DNA from: Edolisoma coerulescens | Lineage: Eukaryota; Chordata; Aves; Passeriformes; Campephagidae | Direction of reading: 5' to 3' | Assembly (NCBI GenBank): GCA_013397115.1 | Contig: VWZW01007169.1 | Coordinates: forward strand, 583,271 to 647,270 | Length of the DNA stretch: 64,000 bases | Part shown: piece by piece, positions 43,101 through 55,100 of the stretch | Layout of the letters: every line of letters begins with the position of its first letter | Position numbering within the stretch: the stretch's first letter is position 1 | Translations under genes and position numbers: made by a program | Notes under the pieces: generated by a model | Seen by the model: the letters and a program-made list of their open reading frames with translations, nothing else | Databases searched by the model: none | Told to the model about the DNA's origin: nothing

Positions 43101-46100
43101 GCCCACTGCACTCTCTTCATTAAGAAGTACTCTCAAAAACCTTTGACCAAAAGGTGTTTGAAAACTCCTTTTCCCTCCACCTCGTTTGTCCTGCAATAGG
43201 GCCTAAAGGTCAGGATGTGCTGTGCTAGACACAAAGAGCTTAAAAATCAAGTCCTGCAGCACATGAACATGCCAACATCCACTCACAAACTATTTTGAAT
43301 TATGCATGATGTTCTCATTATTAATGATTCAGAGAAAAAATCAGAGAATCACAGAACAAGCTGAGTTGGAAGAGACCCTCAATTATTATTGAGTCCAACT
43401 CCTGGCCCTGCACAGCACCACCCCCAAGAGTCACACCACGTGTCTTAGAGTATTGTCCAAATGCTTCTTAACCTCTGTCATACTTAGGGCTGTGACCACT
43501 TCCCTGGGGAGCCTGTTCCAGGGCCCAACCACCCTCTGGATGAAGAACCTTTTCCTAATAACCAAACTAAACCTCCCCTGACACAATTTCAAGCCATTAT
43601 CTTGGGTCCTGTCACAGGTCACCACAGAGAGACCAGTGCCTGCTCATCTCTTCAACTCATGACAAAGTTGTAGAATGTGAGGAGGTCTCCCCTCAATCTC
43701 CTCTTCTCTAGGCTGAACTGAACAAGTGACCTCAGGCACTGAATGGCAGCCCCAAAACAAGTGTTCAAGGCAAGAATCAAACAAAGCTCCCTTCACCTTC
43801 AGTAGGGATGAAGCATCATCTGTTCCATGCAGAGCAACACATTGTTTTTACTGAAGATCTAAGGTTTACCATCAGAACAAGCTAGAAAACTGACCTGCCC
43901 ATCCACTGACTTGGTAGTTGTATCCAACAGTCAGTGAGAGGGAGCCCTTTAGAATAAGGGCCTAAGGGCTTGCAGCATATTCAAAAAATTATCTGTAGTT
44001 CTCCCTCCAGTCTAAGCTCTGGTACATTTCTAGCCCTAATATTAAATGACCAAGCTGAGGGTCTGTGTAATATGATGGAGTTGCAGCACATTTAGATCTC
44101 CTCACGTGGATTTGTAATTCAGCTGCTCCACATAACAGACTAAAAAAAGCAAATTACAAGTAAAATTTAGTACTATAACATTATCAAAGACATCATGTGC
44201 AAGATGAGTACAATGGTACCCTGTATGACACTAAACATAATGTTTTGTTCCTGGCAGCAGAGTTGCCTGTGTCTGGCTCATAACTGGTGGGTTACTGCAC
44301 CAGTGATGCTTTCTCCTCAAAAGTATAAGAGTAGGCAACCATGCTGGTAAAGTTTTACTGGAAATGCAGTGCCTGTTCAGAAAGCAGCTCACAAAGCATC
44401 AGAAAATTCTGAGACAGGGAGACATTACAAAATAGTGCTTAGAACCTCATGAAAATGTTGGACTATTTCTGCCCACAGCTTAGTCACATAATTTATTTTC
44501 AGACAAAACCACAGTAAATTAATTTCTGGTGTTCCTAAATTGCTATTCTAAGCTGGAGCTGTCAAATGCTAATCATTTATGCAAATACCTACGTAATAAA
44601 AGCTATTCCTGATACAAATAACTTGGCAAATAGGCAGGACAGTTACTGAAGTCCTATTTGAATAGAAAGGAGTATTACTTTCCCAGTGCAAGAATAGTAA
44701 GAGTAAAAAAACTTGAGGGTTTGTATAAGGACAGAACACAAAGGGTAATAACTGTATTACTGTAAGTCATACTGAGACAGTTCTGTGACAATCATCTTAA
44801 AAGTACAACCCAAAGAGTTTACTCATAAATTTTATGTAGATATCATACACACACTGCCTATCTTAGCTTCCTTTACTTGAACTACACAAAATCCAGCTTT
44901 CCCTGTGCATATATATTTCAATTCAATTTTCACTGAATGTGTTCTGCATTACATAGCTTTGAGAACCAGAATTCTCCTGAAAAAGAAGATTTTTCAAAAA
45001 CTTCTGTCTGCAGCAAAGAAGGCAGTCTCTGCACAAGCAATTCTGCTCAGCTCTGCCAACCAAATCTAACCTTCACATGATAATCCCTACTTTGGTCACC
45101 TGCAGAGCAAGGGCTGCCCACAGTGACCAGCCCCACCGTTCAGTCAATGGAAAACTCATGCCCATCAGTGCAAATCTGGGACCACTTCACCCATTCTGTC
45201 TGTGACCCAAATTAGATGCTCAGGCTCCCAAAGATGAAGTGAAACCATTTGTGCCCTTCTGCAGATCAGCCAGGCTTCCCAGCACCTGAGTCCTGAAAAC
45301 ACAATGCTTTGCTCAGCTTTGCATAAATCAGTAGCTGTCAATACCACTCACATGGCATATAATGAATCCTGAAGGGACAGTCTTCCTTTTATACATTTTG
45401 AGGGAAAATTCCTTGTTGGGTTTAGATCTGTTTAAGGGCAGAAGATCTGTTCCTGTACACCACAAGTACAGCATCTCCCCTACTGCTGTTAGCAGCCTAT
45501 TCAAAAAAATGGCATCATCCCACCAAGTTCTACTTTAACAATTAAGGTAGAAGACTCATGCTGAAATGAAACAGATTTCCAGACAATTTTCCATTCTGCA
45601 CATATGTGTACCTATATTGCAGCTCTAAGTTTTTCTTTAGTGCATCGCCTGGGCTGCAAATTTTAATTTGCCTTCCCTTCTCCCAAATCTTCCCTTCTCC
45701 CACCCCTAAACTATTACCAGGTAGTTGTGTAACAGGGTACCCAATGCCCTGAAAAGAAAAAACGGGTGCGGAGGGGATGAACTATGTTAGAGGATATATG
45801 AGTACATACTAAAAAGCAGCTCATGTCCCAAAGGAAAACCTTCTTAAACTGACAGATAAAAGACATATGACAAATTTCTGCCAGGACCATTTTCCTTAAA
45901 TGCATTTGGGGCCTTCTGAACAAATCTACACAGGCTATTCCAGGTAAACACAAGTTTCTACTGCTTGTATTTTCAGCAAGTTAGGTGCTAGCCGCCCAGC
46001 CAGAAATGACAGAGCTGCACTAATGTATCATGACAGTATTGATACATCTTGCCTCTCAACAGGTCTTGATAGTCAAGGCTCAGTATGATACTAATACTGA

Positions 46101-49100
46101 ATACTATGTGTATTCAGAGACAGTATTAGCACTATCTCATCTCCACCAGGTCTGAGGGTAGAGTTGACACAGGAGGTTCATAGTTCAACTCAACTGCAAA
46201 ACACCATACAGATGTAACAGAGCACACAGTGTCTAAAGAACATCATGGCAAAACTGGAATCTGAACACAGAATTTCCAAATCTCAGGGTAAATCCTTAAT
46301 GGTTTAACATCATACTTTCCACTGTTTCACAAGTTGCAGGTGGGGAAGGGGAGGAGGCTGAGATAATAGGGCTTCAGAAAGCAAGTAAATACTACAAACA
46401 AACATGAGAAAGAGGACAGAAAGACTGCAGGACAAAGGGTTATGCCATTTGAAAGCCTCCAGATACAAAGGAATTTGGTCCTCAGGGTTTGCGGCTGGAC
46501 CACACATAGATCCAGATGACTGGAAAAAAGAAACATCATTCTACAGGTGTCTTTTAAAGGGCACTGTCACATAGGAAAGTGTAAAATGCAGCGTTCACAT
46601 CTTTATTGGACATGCAAAACTAAATTCTTGCTTTCCAAGCCAGGGTAAGGAACAGCATGTGTGCATGACTCACAAAAACCAGAAAACCTAGCAGCAGCTC
46701 CAGATTTAGGAAACAATTTTGTTTACTTTATTATCAGTAACTCACCAGCCCAAGTAAGAGTTGGTGCAAATGTGTGTCTGTACTACATATGCTCACAAAT
46801 AATATTAGAAATTAAATACAAAGGAAACTGCTTTCAGAAGACTAAAAGTAATTGTTACCAATATATTGTCTCTCTGCTCCCCTGGGGTGGGTCTTCAATC
46901 TTCCCAATTCTTTTCTTATTTTCAAACTTAAAAATAATCACAACTTTTAATCTCTGTACAAACAAAGCGGTATTTGGGGAATATTTCAAATAATGATTTT
47001 ATGATACTAACTATACAGAAAAAAGAACACCAAAACCCCTAAGGAACCAGATTTTCTATTTAATCAGGCCTAGCCTTAGAAGTAAGACTACTCATATCTC
47101 TATATAATTGCAGAATCAATACCATAAAATCTGACAAAACCCTCCAGAAGGCATTAGTGATGCTATCAAGTATTTTCTTGCACAATGATGCCATTTTATG
47201 CACTTCATATCTGCACTGTCTTGATGATTCTTGCTTGAAAAGAGATTTACTGAAGAAAATACTGGATTGTTTTCCAGGTAAGTAAGAAAGAACTAACTGC
47301 TGCTCCTTGCATGCAGTATTTTTCCATGTAGCTTCCAGGTGCATTTTCAGTGTTCAATTTACTTCATTGCACGTAGCACTTGAAACCCAATTAGTGGAGG
47401 AAAGAAGGCATGTTCCAATGGCCTACTCTGCAGAGACATCTACAAAGCAAGTGCCGCTGTACTTCTCTGCAAAACCAATGTCATACAGAGCCACCTTTCC
47501 CAAGAGGCCTCGAAAGCCCACGTACATTCACATGCACTAGCACTCTTGTGTCCATGCAGAAGACATGAGCACTATGCTTCCTTGAGAGATGATGGAAGAG
47601 TGAGCCAGACTTCAGTCTTCAGGGCAAGAGAACGTTGGTTATGTCCAGAATATTGACAGTTCTTAATACTTTTCCCTCGCTGATGGTATTTGAGTCATCA
47701 ACAAATACTACCTTTCATCTAGAAACACTAATTACTGCCATCACCATGTTTACTACATTTGGCATGATCTCCAATCATAATAAAAATATTTCTTTATTAT
47801 AAATTGCCGTAGCAATTGTTAAAGAGACAGTATCAGCTATGAATTACCTATATTTCCTTCAAACTTTTTGAAGCAATTTAAGTTTCAGACATTTGTACCT
47901 CACAGTGGTGCTATTTTCGCATCTTCTCCTTTAAATAATGGTTCCCTACTGTATAAATACTCTGCTTACATTTCACAGGGAAAATAAGAGACTCTTCTAG
48001 AGAAACACAAACTTGAGTGTAATTGAAGTGTTATCAAAAGCAAGATCAACATAAAAACACCCAACCAATTAAAACATTTGTTGTTCTCCTATCTTGCCAC
48101 AGCATGGTTTTACTTTATCAGCTAATACAGGAGTATGGCTGTCAGGCATGGCAAGGTCCACACAATTTATGTTGGAAATTTTCCCCTGTGCTGGGAGCTG
48201 AAGAAGAACAACTTCATTAATTCCTTTTGGTTCAAACAGACGCTCTAGAGAACAACATAAACATGACCACTCATGACAAATGTTGCTCCAGTATCTCTCT
48301 CACACACACACATGCATGAGCCCAAAGCTAGACTGGAACCTGATGACCATGGGGTTTGTGATATAAATGGACTCCTGGAAATGTCAACACTTCCTTAATT
48401 ATCTTTTCTTGGGGAAAGTATTTACAGACAAAGCAGTAATTTATAAATACTCTAAGGCATGTCAGATAGAAGCTTTGAGGGAACTGGGGACCGCGAACAC
48501 AAATCACAGTCTATGATCAAAAATCAACACGTATCTTCCTGAAAGAAATGTGTGAGCACACACGCACAGTGTGCTTACACACACAAGCCATAGAGAGACA
48601 GGAAGAGTCCATCTAGTAAACAGCAGCAGCAGCCCTCTTGCTCTCTACAACCCTGCAAGAGCACATCAGTACCTGCAGACACTTACATCAGAGGAAAACA
48701 AGAGTCCAGTTTACAGCTTCAAACATGACGTTTTAAGCAGCAGTCAGCAAAACCAAAAACTGTGAGCAGTCAGAAAACTCATACTGACGTTTTTCCTTCT
48801 GAACCCGTTAGCGTTCTGTGGTAGGCCTTGGCATGCCTTCAGACACAGCTCCACACAGCTCTCTGAACTGAGAACAGGGCTCACTTTCTGCACACAGCAA
48901 ACAGTCCCATTTCTAAAAACAGAAAATACCGAGGGTTTGCACAGCACTTTCCAAATCATGAGATGTCACTGCTGCCTCTTTTAGGGCAGACACGCATCAA
49001 GCCATGCTCCTGCGGGACACCCGGCTCTGTACAAACAGGCTCCTCTGGCCAACACAGGACTTCCTCTGGCAGTTCTGGTGGGCAGAACTTGAAATGACTG

Positions 49101-52100
49101 CCAAATCCAATGACCAGCAAATCCTGAGCTGGCTAAAAACAACACGCAAAGACTGCAGTCCAGACAAACAAGATGAAAAAGGCATATTAAAAAAGGTGGT
49201 ATTTTATGCAAAGCACAGATGTCTCAAAGTGCTAACAAAGAGAAGAGAGGGAAGAGCATTGTGAGGGTTTTCAAACAACAAGCAAACTCCACTTCCTAAA
49301 TATACAGCAATGCCATGTTCGTCAATCAAGGCAATTAAGACATCAATGTCATTTTAGTGTATCAGCTGCATGGGAGTTGCAGCTTTCAGCAGACATGGAG
49401 TTACTGAGACACACTGAATGATTACAATTTCTGGGGAGCATGGTGCCACTATCTTTAAGGCTTCATAAGGTCTATCACATGCTTCATTTCTGTGGTTCAG
49501 TCCAGTACTCCAGCTGGGCTCTTGGGCACAGTGGTGCGTAAAGGGAGTAACAGCAGCCTGCAAAACCACCCTGGTGAGCCAGTGGAGCTACCACAAGCTG
49601 TAGGCAAGCTTTGGAAATTACCCAGGATCAGTGATGCATGTGATGAGGAACTCCTGCTTTCCAAGCAACAAAGACATGGTGTTCCTGGAGTACATTTGCC
49701 ACAGCGTCACCCACTACTTGACTCTGAGACCTCACTGGCACAGAGCACTGGTGGAAGCAGTAATTCATCTGGACTTCCCAGTCTTGATCTTCTTATGTGG
49801 CACCCTTGCCTCACAAAACAACATGCAAGAAGATCACAATAAAAAGCAACAGTCAACATCAAATTTGACAGAGAGGCTTGCAGGCGGCCAAACTCATTTT
49901 CCATTGTCATTCTGTATAGCCACTATGACTGATTATGTTGCCTCTGCACAACTTCATGAACCACTCATCATCAAGGAACAAAAAGTAATGGGTGAAGTGA
50001 TCAAGTTGGCCTTGATGGGCTCAGCATAACAGGAGAGCTGGCTGGCTGAAGAGGCTGAAGGTTCAAAACCCCTGTACCTACTTGCATTGAAACTTGCAGT
50101 TCTGCTGCCATAGCTAGAGATCCACTAGTGCTGCCAAGCTAAGGTGGTCAGAAAGTGAAGAGGCTAGAAAAGGGAAATACCCTTGCAATGTTCAGATTTG
50201 GTCTGTACCTTGGCAGAGGCACAGTGCTTTGTTTTACCTCTCAAAGCTTATTCTTCTAAAGCAGCAACTATTTTTCCTCAAAGCACAGGCCTTTGACCTA
50301 CCAGAAGTACTAAATATACCCATGTGCAGCAGTGTATACCTATTCAAACAAATGAATAGGTAACAAAATCCTCACTAACTCCAGCTGTCAAATAATAAAC
50401 CTTGAATTCCCTTCCTGCCTGCTGTCGGCACATGACCTCCAGGCCCTCTCTGACCATGGCTCTGGTGCTGCAGGCCAGCATGTTTAAAATACACCCAGAA
50501 AGTGGCCCCCTTATCTGAGCTGAATCTCAAGGCTGTTCCTGGATCTCTGGATGCCTGAGCATGAAACAAAACATTTTTCCCTGACATAGCCTTGGGTAAG
50601 GCTGTTGTAGTATTAAACTTCTGAAAACAGTTAAAACAAACACACTGGGAAATACAGTAAATATGTAGCACAATAGGCAAAATGAACTAGGTTTTCACCA
50701 CCTTCATCACCCAGATCTTCATAGTCCTAAAGATCAAAAACATTGTGACACAAAAAAATTATCCTGAATTCAGGATCAGCCTATTATAATTAGCCTATTC
50801 CAGGAGCTAACAGCCATTTTAATATCAGGTTTACTCTCAAAGGAAATTTTTTAAAGTTATTATTAAATTTTTGCCAAGTAGCACTGATTAAACAGCGGGG
50901 CAAAAGGTCTGTTGAATTATTACAGCCTCAGTGGCGTTACTCAAAATTATAAAAATAAAGACAAGTCCTTAGTTTTCCTGCCTTCATTTCATATAACACA
51001 TGTTAAACATCTGTATTAGGCATTACATCTTAAAAGTTTTTGAGGATGAGGATGTCAACGAAAACAATAGTGAATCCCTTGCCAGGAACTCTGATTCCAT
51101 GTATTCATATGTATTCAATCCTAAGTATTCACATGAGATTAATTTTATATGCCCCTCCTCTCTCCCTTTAACTATTTCAATTGTGACTGCGTGCTCAAAG
51201 CAGCTCAGGGAAATTCAACCAACAGGCATAATAAAAGAATTCTCCATTAATTTAGGACTTGATAATATACCTAAAGAGTGACTTCCATCCTAAAATAATT
51301 TTTATGCTCTTCTATACACATTTTTCTGGTGCAAATCTCTAGAGTTTCCAAGTGCCTCTGCAAACAATAACTCTTCCTCAGAACAAACAGCTCCATGAGG
51401 AAGCAGCTATCTCCTTTCTAAAAACTAAGAAACTGAAGCAGTGAAGATACCCAAAGCCAGAGAGAAAGTTATTGTAAGAGTTCAGTAGTTCCTGGCATTC
51501 AGCTGAGACCCAGATCAGTACAGAAATGCACACACGCACTCACTTCCCCAGGAATATTTGATCAAATAAAACAAACAAAAAAGGCTTGCATTTTTCATGC
51601 CAAGTTCAATATAAACACTTGAGGCTATTACATGCACCCGTATCCTATTTCCTATGATAAAGCATGGCCAAATATGAATTGTGATAAAAGACATTTCTAA
51701 GAAATACTTGAAAAAGATTGGAACTTCGGGGGTTTTTACTTGAAGAAAGAAGACATTCCCAGTCTCAACATACAAGATTTCACCCCAATGGGATTAATGA
51801 AGTAAAATACAAACAAATTCCTTGAAGATCATATATGTGATTACAGCATTTCATGATATGACCTTATATTTACCAGATTTCTGCCTTAACACAAAAGTGG
51901 TAAACTACTGACTCCGTTTTGCAGAGACTGTTCAGAATACATAATCCTATACATTTCCAGTCTGTCTTTTGTCTTCTTTTTTTCCAGTTTACAGGGAAGG
52001 AAAAGCACCCAAATCTTACCAACCCTTACTGAAAAGCCTGCCTGTGTTACAGGAGGAACACATACCCCTGCCATGCCCTCCCCCATCAGCCACCCCTCCC

Positions 52101-55100
52101 GAGTTTAAATTGGCGAACGCTTGTTGTCTGTATATTCTACACAAGTGTCAAAGTGAGTTAAATTAATGCATACACATATGTTGCATATTTATGAGAACCA
52201 TGATAACTGCACAAGTATGTTTAATGCATGAACCCTCCAAGGAATTTGCTAAGGGAAGTTTACACTCCTCCCAGCAAGTAAGGAATGTGTAATTTAGCAG
52301 TATTCTAGCACAGGGCACATTAAAAACAAAACAATCTGTCCTCCTCCCCCAAAGCAAGCCTTCCCTTAAAGATTTTCAGATCTTGTATTCTGTATTATCA
52401 GAACTTCAGCCAACCTCTGAACAAATACATCATTTATTTTAAACATGCTATCAGTGTTGCTAAATCTAAGTAATGTGCTGTCAAACAAAACCACTGGTTT
52501 TATTCTGGAGTCTACTGGAAATATTGTATGACAAACAGATCTCTACCTTTGCTATCAGCATTTGCAGGCAACAGGAAATACCTTAGCTGGTAAATCAAGC
52601 TCACATAACATAAGGTGATGGGTAAATTCTACTTTTAGACAAAGGGCCACTTGGAGCTGGTTTCTACAATAATGGAAAAGATAACATTTGCTCTGCTTTG
52701 TTCTCTGAGTCTGATCCTATAAGTAAAATTTGATCTTTCCAAGTTGTTTACACTCCTTTGCTCAACACTGTTGCCAGCAAATGCTGCTCCAGCTTCCTGT
52801 GCATTTTTAGAGCAGCCATCTCCAAGGGCCACGACTGGAAGTTGCTCAGGAAATGGGAGAAGGAGGCTCAAGGCTCCAAATGCTGAAATCTATTCAGTGC
52901 CCTACACTTCAGTATACCCCCAAAGTACACAGACAAGACAGCTTAGGGCAAACTGCTTTCTTAACACAACCACGTCAGATGAGGCACAAGCAGCCTCTTT
53001 CTGCTAGACAGCAAGTATTTTTACTCAAAGCCAAGTATTTAATTCTATCATAGTGTCAAGCTGATCAGGCAGTAGGGGCACAGCCTGCATCCTCGAGCAC
53101 ACGTGCCTCGCTCACGTTGTGCGTGCACACAAGTGCACGAAGAGCCGCGTTACGCAAGCAGCGCCAGCAGCGCAGGCAGCAGGCCAGAGGGAAATTTGGG
53201 CTTATGCAAATGTGCACTTGAGTCATTCTGGTCTCTCGGGAGGTACAAGCTCCAGCTGCAGCCTGCTTCATCCCATCCCTGGGCACCCTTTAGTAACCAA
53301 GACGTTACGAGTTCCCCTGGTACCACATCCCCACAGTGAGGGCACTCTTCTGCCCGCTTTCGATAAAACTTGAGATTACCTTGTAAGATCTACTCAGACC
53401 AAATTTGCCTGTGACTTAGCAATGGATTTAAAGTTTCCTGAGTGATTAGAGAAGCACTGACAAATCCATAACAGAATCACATTCCGCTATTTAATTTTCA
53501 TCAGAAACTATGCTAAAACGCCCCAAAGCAAACAAACAAACCAACCANCCACAAACCCCAGGAAAACCAAAAAGCCCTACAATTTGGTCTTCATGTGCAG
53601 AGAACTGATTGTACCTACACTTTTTTCAGTCATTCACAGTGCACTTACCAGGCTGATAACCCAGCGCCTGGCATACTAAGAAGGGCTTAAAAAACACCAG
53701 AACAAAACAAAATCCCAAAACAAACCCCCATAACCCCGCAAATATAAAAATATTTGTTCCTTGTTCACAGTCCCACAAAAAAAAGGTGAAACTTTTCTAT
53801 TCATCTCATGACAGTAGAAGACCTGATAATTTTGATTAATGAAAGCCAATGAGCTATCTACTGAAAAAACTGTAAATAATTTTTCTTATCATACACTAGA
53901 TATTTAAGACTGTATATATACTGAAAATGAACAAAACAGCTGAAGTTTCATGGATGCATACAATACACATTAAGCTGAACTCACCATAAATACAACAAGG
54001 CTGATATTGAAGTCAGTGGAAAGACTGATTCTGGCCAAGAGAATCTGCCTTTATTTTAATCACTATAAAAGACTTCACTTGAAAGTACTTTCAGCACAGA
54101 TTTAGATCCTCTTTTTCTAAGCTTCTCCCTGTTAGATCATCATCTTTGTTCTCTCATTACAAATTCTCCAATTGTGTACACACACGCTGCTCTCACAGGA
54201 CACAGTACTAAGGATTTGTGTGTGTAATACTGTAAGAACACGAACTGAAAAGCTCAGCTGTCATAGCACGCAACGTTTTCTTTGCACTTTGGTACTCTGT
54301 TTTGATGTGTTTTGAGAGTAAACAACACTATGGCACAACTTTACATCAAAAATTTTATTCTGCTGTTGCTTTCAGAACAGCTGAAGTTCTTGCCAGTCCC
54401 TCTGAGTGCAGCACACATAAATAAGTAATTGGACTACCATAGTCAGCAACACTTGCTTTCTGTACAGCAGTCCCACCTCAATGAAACATTAAGGCTGTAT
54501 TACACTGGTAAAAGAATCTGAACTTCAGTATTTGTTTATAGTGGTCATGGCAGGGATCCAAAGGCATTCATGTTAATTTACAACACATTTAGGTAAACGA
54601 TCTGCTTTTGAAGACAGCCAATTCTGCAAAGGCCTGTTGGAGATCTAAATCTGTTTCTTATTTCCTTTGCCCACCCCCCACCTTTTTTAAGTATACTTCA
54701 TGGTTGTGAAAGATAATGAAGAGGGTGTCTAGATATGGAAGCATTTACTCATATGATGTGCAAAGCACAGGTGGACAGTCTCCACGCAAATTGCACATGG
54801 TTCTTTGTGGTACTTTGGTGACAATTCAGACATATCTTTATGCAGCAAATTAACAAATAATAATCCCATTTGTAGACATACTTATCATCAGGGATCTGGA
54901 CAAGAAGTAATTTCCCCTTTACCTCTCTTTCATGATGGCCAAGACCCTCCTTGGGGTTTCTGAGATTGAGGACATGCACCTCTTGTGGCAGGCTCGTCGT
55001 GCCCCGGCTTGCACAGCCAGATAAGACTGTAAAGCTTTCCAATAAGGCATGGACTGGGTGCGAATTGTTAACAGGCGATAAGACACATTCTCTCTGAGGC

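Larger units (their letters stand above)
35367..54922 (-). other. TGFBR3 intron, 19.6 kb
   Basis: The largest complete intron here. It holds a T/G-rich tract (36661-36771), a CR1 3' end (43339-43742), two MIR-like remnants (about 46220-46312 and 51405-51500) and an imperfect hairpin (46091-46129). It also holds a short CA run (48300-48312), a CpG-dense cluster (53090-53215) and A/C-rich tracts containing one ambiguous base (53521-53740). No coding exon was recognised; open frames up to 132 codons have no identifiable domain. Confidence 0.8.

Noticed and set aside
49631..50029. 132-codon plus-strand open frame
   Set aside because: No domain or family resemblance, no splice context, and a length within chance expectation.
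53548..53548. N base as an assembly gap
   Set aside because: It is a single ambiguous base inside a low-complexity run, not a scaffold gap.
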